Source of the DNA: Bacteroidota bacterium
GTDB lineage: Bacteria > Bacteroidota > Bacteroidia > Bacteroidales > VadinHA17
Reading direction: 5' to 3'
Length of the DNA stretch: 8,982 nucleotides
Assembly: GCA_030613125.1 (NCBI GenBank)
Contig: JAUWMO010000135.1
Coordinates: forward strand, 1-8,982
A program made the translations under genes and the position numbers. How positions within the stretch are numbered: the first letter of the stretch is position 1; each line of letters opens with the position of its first letter. The notes below the pieces were generated by a model. It made no database searches. It was not told the DNA's origin and saw nothing but the letters and a program-made list of their open reading frames with translations. Below, one piece after another: positions 1 to 7,347 of the stretch.

Positions 1-2207
1 TTTGTCTGCTCATCCGGAGCAAGATTTTTATTGGAAATTTTTCCGTTATAAAGGAGATAAAAATCCCCCTTAAAAAAAGTGTTTTCATACAAAAAATGAA
101 AACCTCCATAAATTGGGGGAGCATGTCGGAGGGGGCTTCCATCTTTAACTTTACCTTTAATATAGCTGAAATCTGTTGATAGGGAAAAAGCACGTGATAA
201 TTTTGCCTCAAGATTCATACTGGTCCCAAATATTGTGGCTTCACCAGCATTCACTAAAGCATACACTTTACTTAATTCTCCATCATAAACCATTGTGTCG
301 TATCCATTGAACTTAAATTCTTGTCTGACCATGGCATTTTTTAACAAAGTATAAAAACCTGTTATCTCAAATTTCAGTCTGTTGTTAAAGTTTTGTACCA
401 ATCCAAGATCAATATTATATGCATATTCAGGTTTAAGGTCTTCATTTGGTACAACAACCCCGCCGGGTTGAGAATCAAATACTTTGGCAACATCATCCAA
501 ATTAGGTGCCCTGAAACCGGATGAGGCATTAAAATTGATCTGGGTATTTTTTCCTGGCCTGAATACCAAGCCTAAAGAGCCATTCAATGCTCCATTTGTA
601 ATCTTTATATTGTCAAAAGGGAAGGAGTAGAAAGAATTGTTTTCAATAGTAGAATAAAGATGAATGTAACTATACCTGATCCCTGCATCCAGTGTTATTT
701 TCTTGGTTATATTATATTTTAATGAGGTATATGCTGCAACTGTGGTGTAATGATTGATTCCATCGGGATACCGTGTTGCTTCATTCACTTTGTCTCCTGT
801 AATAATATTTTCTGAATTTGCTGTTGATTTTACATTATTAAATACGGATTCAACACCATAATAAAAGGCATGATCCTTTCCAAATTTCTTATTCAGATCC
901 AGGTTTAATGAAAAGATATCAACATTTTCCAATCGATGCCTGAGAAAAGTCTCATTCAATTTCCTGTCATGGCGACTTTCAGAGTAGTTTTGGTAAGCAA
1001 CTATAAAATTTGTGTTGTCAGCAATAATGTTTTTATTATCTGATCTGGCTGTTAAAGAATGCAACATCCATCTTTGCGGGCCATAATACCATTCTGAATA
1101 TTTTAGTTGCTCATTACTATATTGTATTAAACGGTCGTATCGGGGAATATTAGAGGAAGCAGAATAATGAAAAGCATAAATAAAATCGAGTTTTTTCTTT
1201 GGTGAGAATCTGATCTTTTGCATAAGGTTTAACTGGGTGTAGCCTGAAAATATTTGAACATTAGGATCAAGATTCACAAGAACAGAATCTTTTATTCCAA
1301 ACCGCATGACATATTCATTTCTTTGATATGATGGATGATTCCAGGCGCCCATTCTGAGATTCTGATAGTTACTGTAGGTTACGCTGGATAAAAAAGCCCA
1401 TTTATTAAAACCTATATTTATGTCTAAATGACCTGTCTTTTCATTATTTGCAGTTGAATAACGAAGAGCAGCATTAGTGGAAACACTTAATGCTTTTTTT
1501 GCAGATAATCTTGCATCCAAAGTATGGAAATCCATGACTCCACCAAGGGCATCACTTCCATAAACTACAGATCCGGGACCATAAACCACTTCTAATTTCT
1601 TTATGATATTTGCATCCAGGGAAATTACATTTTGCAGATTACCACTTCGGTATATGGCATTATTCATCCGGATTCCATCAACCACCAGAAGAACTGAGTT
1701 AGCAGCAAATCCCCTGATCATCGGACTACCTCCCCCTAATTGACTTTTTTGTAAAAAAACCGCATTTGAAATAGCCAGCAGATCGCCTGCCGTTTGTGGA
1801 TTGTGGAATTGAACATCTGAACGTGTGATGGTCTTGATTTCATTTGGCACCTCTTTTTTATCTTGTTCCCATTTATTTACGGCTATAACAAATTCTTTAA
1901 GCATCCTAATCTCTCTTTCAAGCAGAATAGTAAACCCGGTTTGTTCAAGTTGTTCTTTTGAGTAAATCACCCTCAAATATGAAGGATGTTGAAAATAAAC
2001 ACTGTCAGACATGGAAAAAATTCCAATATCGGCCTTACCCTGATCATCTGATATAACTGCCTTATTTCTTTTTTTATTAAATAAAGCCACATTAGGAACT
2101 GGCAATCCGGATGACCCGTCTACAATTCTGATAGTTTGTGCATTGGATAAACCAGAAACTATAAGTAACAGCAAAAATATGTTGAATAAATAAAATAAAT
2201 TTTTCAT
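1..2207 (-). CDS. TonB-dependent outer-membrane receptor, haem/haemoglobin-receptor-like (3' end cut by window)
   Basis: My reading of the reverse strand gives an uninterrupted frame of 735 codons from ATG at 2207 to the window edge, so the last strands of the barrel are missing. Residues 1-23 are a signal peptide ending SNAQ. Residues 25-100 look like a carboxypeptidase-regulatory-like domain, common in Bacteroidota receptors. A TonB-box-like stretch (KEFVIAV, 104-110) follows. The plug, about 120-230, carries GGGSPMIRGF (158-167), VVDGIRMNN and YGSDALGGV. The barrel begins near 235. FRAP (565-568) followed by NEDL (588-591) matches the FRAP/NPDL-type signature of haem and haemoglobin receptors such as HmuR; RHAPP lies at 694-698. 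By family, it would import a ligand through the outer membrane using TonB-ExbBD energy. A haem ligand is inferred from motifs only; no haemophore or haem-processing gene is visible nearby. It is divergent from the three-gene operon. Confidence 0.93.
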   Translation of the reverse strand, partial: MKNLFYLFNIFLLLLIVSGLSNAQTIRIVDGSSGLPVPNVALFNKKRNKAVISDDQGKADIGIFSMSDSVYFQHPSYLRVIYSKEQLEQTGFTILLEREIRMLKEFVIAVNKWEQDKKEVPNEIKTITRSDVQFHNPQTAGDLLAISNAVFLQKSQLGGGSPMIRGFAANSVLLVVDGIRMNNAIYRSGNLQNVISLDANIIKKLEVVYGPGSVVYGSDALGGVMDFHTLDARLSAKKALSVSTNAALRYSTANNEKTGHLDINIGFNKWAFLSSVTYSNYQNLRMGAWNHPSYQRNEYVMRFGIKDSVLVNLDPNVQIFSGYTQLNLMQKIRFSPKKKLDFIYAFHYSASSNIPRYDRLIQYSNEQLKYSEWYYGPQRWMLHSLTARSDNKNIIADNTNFIVAYQNYSESRHDRKLNETFLRHRLENVDIFSLNLDLNKKFGKDHAFYYGVESVFNNVKSTANSENIITGDKVNEATRYPDGINHYTTVAAYTSLKYNITKKITLDAGIRYSYIHLYSTIENNSFYSFPFDNIKITNGALNGSLGLVFRPGKNTQINFNASSGFRAPNLDDVAKVFDSQPGGVVVPNEDLKPEYAYNIDLGLVQNFNNRLKFEITGFYTLLKNAMVRQEFKFNGYDTMVYDGELSKVYALVNAGEATIFGTSMNLEAKLSRAFSLSTDFSYIKGKVKDGSPLRHAPPIYGGFHFLYENTFFKGDFYLLYNGKISNKNLAPDEQT

Positions 2208-2243
2208 CAGGGCTGTTATCTCAACGAAAACCAATTTATACCG

Positions 2244-2252
2244 CAAAAATTA
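2244..2252 (-). promoter_or_regulatory. Possible -7 element for the TonB receptor gene
   Basis: On the minus strand the sequence reads TAATTTTTG, close to the Bacteroidota -7 consensus TAnnTTTG but with one extra base between TA and TTTG. It lies 37 nt upstream of the receptor ATG, which would give a leader of about 30 nt. No TTG -33 element sits at the expected distance upstream, so the assignment is weak. Confidence 0.3.
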
Positions 2253-2345
2253 TTCCACCCTACTAAATTTGTAAAGAAAAGTCCGTTAAAAGCAGTCTTT
2301 TTCATTAATAATTGTTGTAAAATACAGCTATTTTTAATGGTTATC

Positions 2346-2365
2346 TGCCATTTGAAAAAATGGCA
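2346..2365. repeat. Perfect 8-bp inverted repeat with GAAA loop
   Basis: TGCCATTT (2346-2353) and AAATGGCA (2358-2365) are exact reverse complements separated by GAAA. The left arm can also pair partly with AATGG at 2336-2340 just upstream, so two mutually exclusive hairpins are possible. The site lies about 35 nt upstream of the operon's -7 element and about 140 nt upstream of the receptor start. No T-tract follows on either strand, so it does not look like a terminator. An operator for a dimeric regulator is the simplest reading, but the regulator is unknown. Confidence 0.6.
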
Positions 2366-2396
2366 ATGAATTAGTAAAAAAAATGGGTTAATTTTT

Positions 2397-2404
2397 TACT
2401 TTTG
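2397..2404 (+). promoter_or_regulatory. Bacteroidota -7 promoter element of the three-gene operon
   Basis: TACTTTTG matches TAnnTTTG exactly and ends 26 nt before the ATG at 2431, implying a leader of about 20 nt. No clear TTG is found at the usual -33 distance; the nearest similar triplet is TTA at 2371-2373, slightly too far. The promoter is therefore supported by the -7 element and its position only. Confidence 0.5.
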
Positions 2405-2430
2405 ACATCAGGCTAAACCGATTCGAATTT

Positions 2431-5193
2431 ATGGCTAAAAGAGTATGGAGTATTGGAATTATTCTGTTTCTTCTGATAATAATTATTGTTGGTTATTTGC
2501 TTCTTAAAGGCCGGTTGATTCAGCAGGAAGATCCTTATAAGGCGGTTCCTCTTGATGCTTCGTTAGTGATCGAAGTAAAAGATTTCCACAATTTTGTCGA
2601 AAAACTTTGCGCTGAAAATATGATCTGGAATGAGTTGTGCCAGATCGAAGCAGTTCAGAATTCTGATAATGAAATCCGATATATTGATTCTTTGGTCAGG
2701 TCAGACCGGGATTTAAATAATTTGTTCTATCACAAGTCATTTCTGTTTGCTATTCATCAAACAGGCAAGAATGATCTTGAATTATTATACCTTATGAATT
2801 TATCCGGCAACTCTAATGCCAGTTCATTAAAAGGTGCCTTTGAGAAAGTCCTTTCATCATCTGTGAAGATTCAGGAGAGAACATATCACAAAACCAGAAT
2901 TTTTGATATCATCAATAGTACAACCGGTCGAAAATTCTCTTATTCTTTGTACAAAGGAATTTTTATGTTTAGTTCTTCTTCGATTTTACTTGAAAGTGCA
3001 ATCAGACAACTGGATTTGAGTAAAAGCATAATAGAACAGGAGGGTTTTATAGAGGTTAAAAATACGGCAGGCAGGGTTGTTGATGGAAATATTTATATAA
3101 ACTGCCGGAATATGCCTCGTTTCATCTCTGTTTTTTTGAACAATACCTATAAAAACATACTATTGCCATTTACTCATTTTGCTGACTGGGCAGAATTAGA
3201 TATTAATATTGAGGACAATTCCATTTTACTTAACGGATTTACTTACTCAAATGATTCACTTAATAATTATTTGAATCTTTTTCATAAGCAATCGCCACGC
3301 AAAATGATAATGGACCAGACATTACCGGCAAACACAATGACTTATATAACATTTGGATTGGATGATTTTGAGCTGTTCCAGACATCATATGAAGATTATT
3401 TGAAAGAGTCGGGAAAATTTAATTCCTATGAACGGAATTTAAATGAAGCAAATAAGACCTGGGGGGTAGACATTAACAAAATTTTATTACCATTACTTGA
3501 AAACGAAATAGGTATTGCCTATACAAATATTAAGAATTTATCTTATTCTCAGAATACTTATGTTCTTTTTAGTGTAAAAAGCATAAGTCAAGCTAAAGAG
3601 GAGGTGTTAAAAGCCCTGGAAACGTATGTTGAAAAGAATGGTACCCAGATAGAGAAATATGTGCATACAGTTGAAGTTGACCAGGAAACGCATTTTCAGA
3701 TTTTTAAATTGCCAGTTGCGGGAATCCCCGGAATTTTATTTGGCGACATGTTCAAAGGAGCAGATAATCAGCTTATTACATTCATCGACGGATTTTTGGT
3801 TTTTGGTAATTCAATTCCTGCACTTAAAACATTCATTCATTATAATTTGTTACAAAAGACTTTAGCAAACGATTTTGATTACAGGTTTTTTAAAGAATCA
3901 CTTTCATCCAGATCGAATTTTTATTTTTATTTAAATGTCCCCCGGTCATTTTCTTTTTTATCACGGTATTTAAATTCTGAGTATGAAGAAGGACTAAATA
4001 AATATCCTCAGTTATTTCAGAAAATACAGGCCCTGGGTGTCCAGTTCAGTTCCGAAAATACTATGATATACAACAATATTTACCTTAAATATCAATCTGT
4101 TTTCAGAGAAAAGGCAGAAACACAATGGGAAAGTTTGTTAGACACCACACTTAGGTCAAAACCCTTTTTTGTTACAAACCATTATACTCATGAGAAAGAA
4201 ATATTTATTCAGGACGAAAAGAACAATATTTACCTGATAAACTCTGCTGGAAGGATCCTCTGGAGGGTTGGCCTCTCTGAAAAGATTTTAAGTGAAGTTG
4301 TTCAAATCGATTATTATAAAAATGATAAGCTTCAATTATTGTTCAATACAAAAAATTTTATTCATTTAATTGACAGGAATGGAAATTATGTTGAAAAATA
4401 TCCTGTAAAGCTAAGATCTGTAGCTACTAATGGTTTATCTTTATTTGATTATGCACAAGATAAAGATTACAGGTTTTGCCTGGCAGGAAAAGACAAAAAA
4501 GTATATCTGTTTTCACAAGAAGGCAATACAGTTAAAGGCTGGAGCTTACCACAAACCGAAAGTATAATTAAAACACCTGTTCATCATTTCCGTGTTGGGA
4601 CTAAAGATTATATAGTTTTATCTGACAACTACAAGTTCTATATTCTTAACAGGAAAGGAAATACCCGGATAAATATTAGAAAAAGCATACAAAAGCCTAT
4701 ACATCAGAATATATTGATTGATAGACGTACTTCCGGAACCAGATTTGTAACGACAGGGAAAAATGGCACCGTATACTTTATTTATTTGGATGGAAAGGTT
4801 GAAGAAAAAGTTCTTGGGAAGTTCAGTCATGAACATTTTTTTGAATACAAGGATATTGATGGTAATGGGACTAAGGAATTTATTTTTCTTGATCAGGACA
4901 AACTGCTTGTGTATGCATCTTCAGGTAAACAAATATTTTCCTTTACGTTTGATAATATTATAACTCTTAAACCGGTAATCTATACCTTCTCTTCAACGGA
5001 TATGAAAATTGGGATTGTATCTTTAGCAGATCATAAAATCTACCTGTTTAATAATAACGGTAATTTATATAAAAATTTTCCTCTCACCGGTCAAACACTT
5101 TTCTCAATAGGAAGATTCAGGAATTCAGGAAACAAATTCAATTTAATTGTGGGTGGAGATGATAACTTTTTGTACAATTATTCCGTACAATAG
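2431..5193 (+). CDS. Membrane-anchored periplasmic protein: duplicated DUF3352-like module plus eight-repeat beta-propeller
   Basis: Function unknown. Residues 5-25 form one strongly hydrophobic segment after MAKR, with no signal-peptidase site, so the protein is probably an inner-membrane-anchored periplasmic protein. Residues 36-570 resemble the DUF3352 type (opening with YKAVPLDASLVIE) and contain two diverged copies of one unit: P40/P299, GIFMF at 176 / GFLVF at 454, and NIYIN at 220 / NFYFY at 496. Residues 577-920 hold eight repeats of the form hydrophobic strand, loop with G/N, strand, with central residues at 601, 645, 692, 737, 782, 826, 871 and 915; spacing is 44-47 residues, as in PQQ/BamB-like propellers. 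A Ca-binding-like loop DIDGNGTKE occurs at 808-816. No enzymatic site is recognisable. The ATG at 2431 follows an A/T-rich leader and gives the positive-inside anchor. It is the first gene of an operon, with 29 nt to the next. The DUF3352 label is by resemblance only; a BamB-like scaffold role is speculative. Confidence 0.88.
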   Translation: MAKRVWSIGIILFLLIIIIVGYLLLKGRLIQQEDPYKAVPLDASLVIEVKDFHNFVEKLCAENMIWNELCQIEAVQNSDNEIRYIDSLVRSDRDLNNLFYHKSFLFAIHQTGKNDLELLYLMNLSGNSNASSLKGAFEKVLSSSVKIQERTYHKTRIFDIINSTTGRKFSYSLYKGIFMFSSSSILLESAIRQLDLSKSIIEQEGFIEVKNTAGRVVDGNIYINCRNMPRFISVFLNNTYKNILLPFTHFADWAELDINIEDNSILLNGFTYSNDSLNNYLNLFHKQSPRKMIMDQTLPANTMTYITFGLDDFELFQTSYEDYLKESGKFNSYERNLNEANKTWGVDINKILLPLLENEIGIAYTNIKNLSYSQNTYVLFSVKSISQAKEEVLKALETYVEKNGTQIEKYVHTVEVDQETHFQIFKLPVAGIPGILFGDMFKGADNQLITFIDGFLVFGNSIPALKTFIHYNLLQKTLANDFDYRFFKESLSSRSNFYFYLNVPRSFSFLSRYLNSEYEEGLNKYPQLFQKIQALGVQFSSENTMIYNNIYLKYQSVFREKAETQWESLLDTTLRSKPFFVTNHYTHEKEIFIQDEKNNIYLINSAGRILWRVGLSEKILSEVVQIDYYKNDKLQLLFNTKNFIHLIDRNGNYVEKYPVKLRSVATNGLSLFDYAQDKDYRFCLAGKDKKVYLFSQEGNTVKGWSLPQTESIIKTPVHHFRVGTKDYIVLSDNYKFYILNRKGNTRINIRKSIQKPIHQNILIDRRTSGTRFVTTGKNGTVYFIYLDGKVEEKVLGKFSHEHFFEYKDIDGNGTKEFIFLDQDKLLVYASSGKQIFSFTFDNIITLKPVIYTFSSTDMKIGIVSLADHKIYLFNNNGNLYKNFPLTGQTLFSIGRFRNSGNKFNLIVGGDDNFLYNYSVQ

Positions 5194-5222
5194 GTCTATT
5201 GACTTCAATAACATAATTAAAA

Positions 5223-7343
5223 ATGGTTTTTAAAAATAAATTTAAGCCTTTTTTGATCTTTGCTGCCATTTTGTTTATAGTAACTTCCTGTGTAAAAGAA
5301 GAATATGATTTTCAAAAGTATTCTAGTAAAGCAAGGATCAATTCAAAATTAGTCTTACCTGTTGCCAAGGGCAGTCTTACAATTGAAAATGCTGTTAAAC
5401 CTAAAGAGGACACTCTGGTATTCAATGACGATGGAACAATTAAATTAATATTTAAGAATGACTCATTGTTTTCTTATGATGTTTCTGAGATTATTGAAAT
5501 ACCAGATCCCGGCCCTAAATCGAAATCAATAAATGTAGGCGTCTTATTCATAGATGATTTTACATATTCTGGTACTCTTTCACTTGATGATATTTCTCAG
5601 AATCTTGATCCTGTAATTCGCGATACCCTTATTGCGCGTGATGGAAAAACAACAGAGTTTCCCGCAATTCCAGAACAGGATGCAGGAACCTACAACATTA
5701 CACCTTTTCCAAATTTTACTCAGGTAGTAGTTTCCATCGGAACAATAAGTATAACAATTACAAATCATTTTCCTGTTGAAGTATCTTTTTCCATTGGATT
5801 AAAAAACTCAGCAGATAATTCTCCGGTGGGTACAGATTTTGCTTTTTCAAATGTTTCTCCCGGAGAAAGCCAGACCAGGACAGTTGATATCAGTGGAAAT
5901 TCATTAACTAACAGTTTTATTTTTGATATTAAAAGATTTTCTTCCCCTGGCAGTGCACCCAATGATGTACCGGTTAATCTGTCTGACAATATTGATATAT
6001 TTCTTACTTCGAATAATGTAAGGGTATCATCTGGAACGGCTATATTGCCAAATCAGGTTTTTTATTCTGACACTGATTTAGTTGATATTAATCCTGATCC
6101 CGGGGTGGAAGTCACAAACGTTGAAATAGAAACAGGAGATATTGAATATACCATAAGTTCAGGTTTTGGTGAAATTATTATATTTCATTTTGTACTATCC
6201 AGTGCTTTACGGGGAGATGACACATTAAAATATAATGTTCCTTTATCAGGAAATGAAACCAGGGTTGGTGTTCTGTCATTGGCAAATACAAAAGTTGATT
6301 TAACTACTGATGCGGGTCAGCCTTATAATATGTTTCCTTTTGAAATAATTGCAGGGATCGTATCATCCGGAAATCAAATAACTTTTGATATGACGAATAA
6401 TTTTACAGTTGATTATCAAATTAAAAATAACAGTTATCATTACATTGAAGGATATTTTGGTCAAAAAAGCTTTACAATTGATCCTGAAATAATAGAGCTT
6501 GATATAGATGATTTCTTTAAAAGGTTCACAGGTAAAATTACCTTTACAGACCCTGTAATTCGAATTCCATATGTAAACAGTATTGGGGTACCGGCAAACA
6601 TCCTCCTTCAAGTCATGGGGGAAAATTCATCTGGTGAAACTCAAGACCTTAATGGCCCTGTAATGAACATTGAGAGAATGAATGACCGGAATGACCCACC
6701 AACTGAAAGTGCTATGGATTTTGACAGAAATAATTCGGATGTTGTTGAATTAATAGCGTTAAGACCAAATCAAATAACATATTCTGGTGTTGTTACTACC
6801 AACCCGGGTGGAGATGTAGGTGGAAGAAATAATTTTGTGCTTGGAGATAGCCGGATATCCGGAGGGATTGAGGTCGAAGTTCCATGGACTATGAAGATTG
6901 AAGATATCTTCCTTAAAGATACAATTGAAAACCCCTTCCATTCAACAGGTTCAGATGATGAAATCAGTTTGGATAACATTGATTATTTCAATATCTATTT
7001 TTATGCCTTGAATGGCTTTCCGGTTGATGTTGATTTTATGCTGATTCCATATGATCAGGTAAATGATATAGAAAATGATAGTATTATAGTTCCTAAAATA
7101 ATTTCGGCAGCTGAAGTAGATGCAAATGGAAAAGTTACACAACCCGTTGAAACTACTGTACGTATAGAGTTGGATAAGGGGATGTTGGATAATATTCAGC
7201 AATCAGAAAGCCTGATAATACGCGCACGTTTTAACTCAATTGATGATGGAACAAGGGAGGTGATAATTTATACAGATTATGCCCTTGAATTCAAATTGGC
7301 AGCTGAAACCGAAATTCAGTATGATTTTCAGATAGGTAATTAA
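5223..7343 (+). CDS. Predicted surface-exposed lipoprotein of unknown function
   Basis: Residues 1-22 are a lipoprotein signal peptide (K-rich start, hydrophobic core, lipobox VTSC) with the lipidated cysteine at 23. The following V-K-E-E resembles the K-(D/E)2 lipoprotein export signal described in Bacteroidota, so transport to the cell surface is plausible. The rest is rich in beta-forming segments with many N, D, T and S and no catalytic motif I recognise. Similar short motifs recur at NHFPVEVSF (181-189), GVPANI (455-460) and GFPVDVDF (598-605), each opening a stretch that looks like a beta-sandwich strand set, suggesting repeated immunoglobulin-like or LEA-like modules. The start ATG at 5223 lies in a poly-A-rich leader without a Shine-Dalgarno. 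It is followed after 4 nt by the DUF5723-like gene, so the two are probably translated together and may interact at the outer membrane. No adhesin, SusD or C-terminal T9SS sorting domain is evident. Confidence 0.87.
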   Translation: MVFKNKFKPFLIFAAILFIVTSCVKEEYDFQKYSSKARINSKLVLPVAKGSLTIENAVKPKEDTLVFNDDGTIKLIFKNDSLFSYDVSEIIEIPDPGPKSKSINVGVLFIDDFTYSGTLSLDDISQNLDPVIRDTLIARDGKTTEFPAIPEQDAGTYNITPFPNFTQVVVSIGTISITITNHFPVEVSFSIGLKNSADNSPVGTDFAFSNVSPGESQTRTVDISGNSLTNSFIFDIKRFSSPGSAPNDVPVNLSDNIDIFLTSNNVRVSSGTAILPNQVFYSDTDLVDINPDPGVEVTNVEIETGDIEYTISSGFGEIIIFHFVLSSALRGDDTLKYNVPLSGNETRVGVLSLANTKVDLTTDAGQPYNMFPFEIIAGIVSSGNQITFDMTNNFTVDYQIKNNSYHYIEGYFGQKSFTIDPEIIELDIDDFFKRFTGKITFTDPVIRIPYVNSIGVPANILLQVMGENSSGETQDLNGPVMNIERMNDRNDPPTESAMDFDRNNSDVVELIALRPNQITYSGVVTTNPGGDVGGRNNFVLGDSRISGGIEVEVPWTMKIEDIFLKDTIENPFHSTGSDDEISLDNIDYFNIYFYALNGFPVDVDFMLIPYDQVNDIENDSIIVPKIISAAEVDANGKVTQPVETTVRIELDKGMLDNIQQSESLIIRARFNSIDDGTREVIIYTDYALEFKLAAETEIQYDFQIGN

Positions 7344-7347
7344 AACA

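Larger units (their letters stand above)
2208..2430. promoter_or_regulatory. Divergent intergenic region between receptor gene and operon
   Basis: This 223-nt AT-rich region must hold the promoters of both the minus-strand receptor and the plus-strand operon. It contains a perfect inverted repeat (2346-2365), a good -7 element for the operon (2397-2404) and a weaker -7-like element for the receptor (2244-2252). I see no credible ORF, tRNA or known riboswitch in it. Confidence 0.75.

Noticed and set aside
2346..2365. The palindrome as an intrinsic terminator
   Set aside because: No T-tract follows on either strand and both adjacent genes point away from it, so there is no transcript to end here.
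2402..2430. TTGACA at 2402-2407 resembling an E. coli sigma-70 -35 box
   Set aside because: The matching -10 position would be GAATTT immediately before the ATG at 2431, which is a poor match and leaves no leader. The overlapping TACTTTTG fits the Bacteroidota -7 consensus better.
3596..3606. Shine-Dalgarno-like GAGGAGGTG
   Set aside because: It lies inside the 920-residue reading frame with no in-frame start and gene signal behind it, and the other starts here do not use such sites.
3659..3865. Short plus-strand frames overlapping the larger genes (also 4763-4963 and 8442-8630)
   Set aside because: Out-of-frame shadows of the propeller and barrel genes with no independent features.
5765..5989. 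Minus-strand reading frame opposite the lipoprotein gene
   Set aside because: It lies wholly inside a well-supported gene, its translation shows no domain or signal, and it has no promoter; the same holds for the other short frames at 4618-4836, 5580-5768, 6363-6611, 6759-6979 and 6951-7202.
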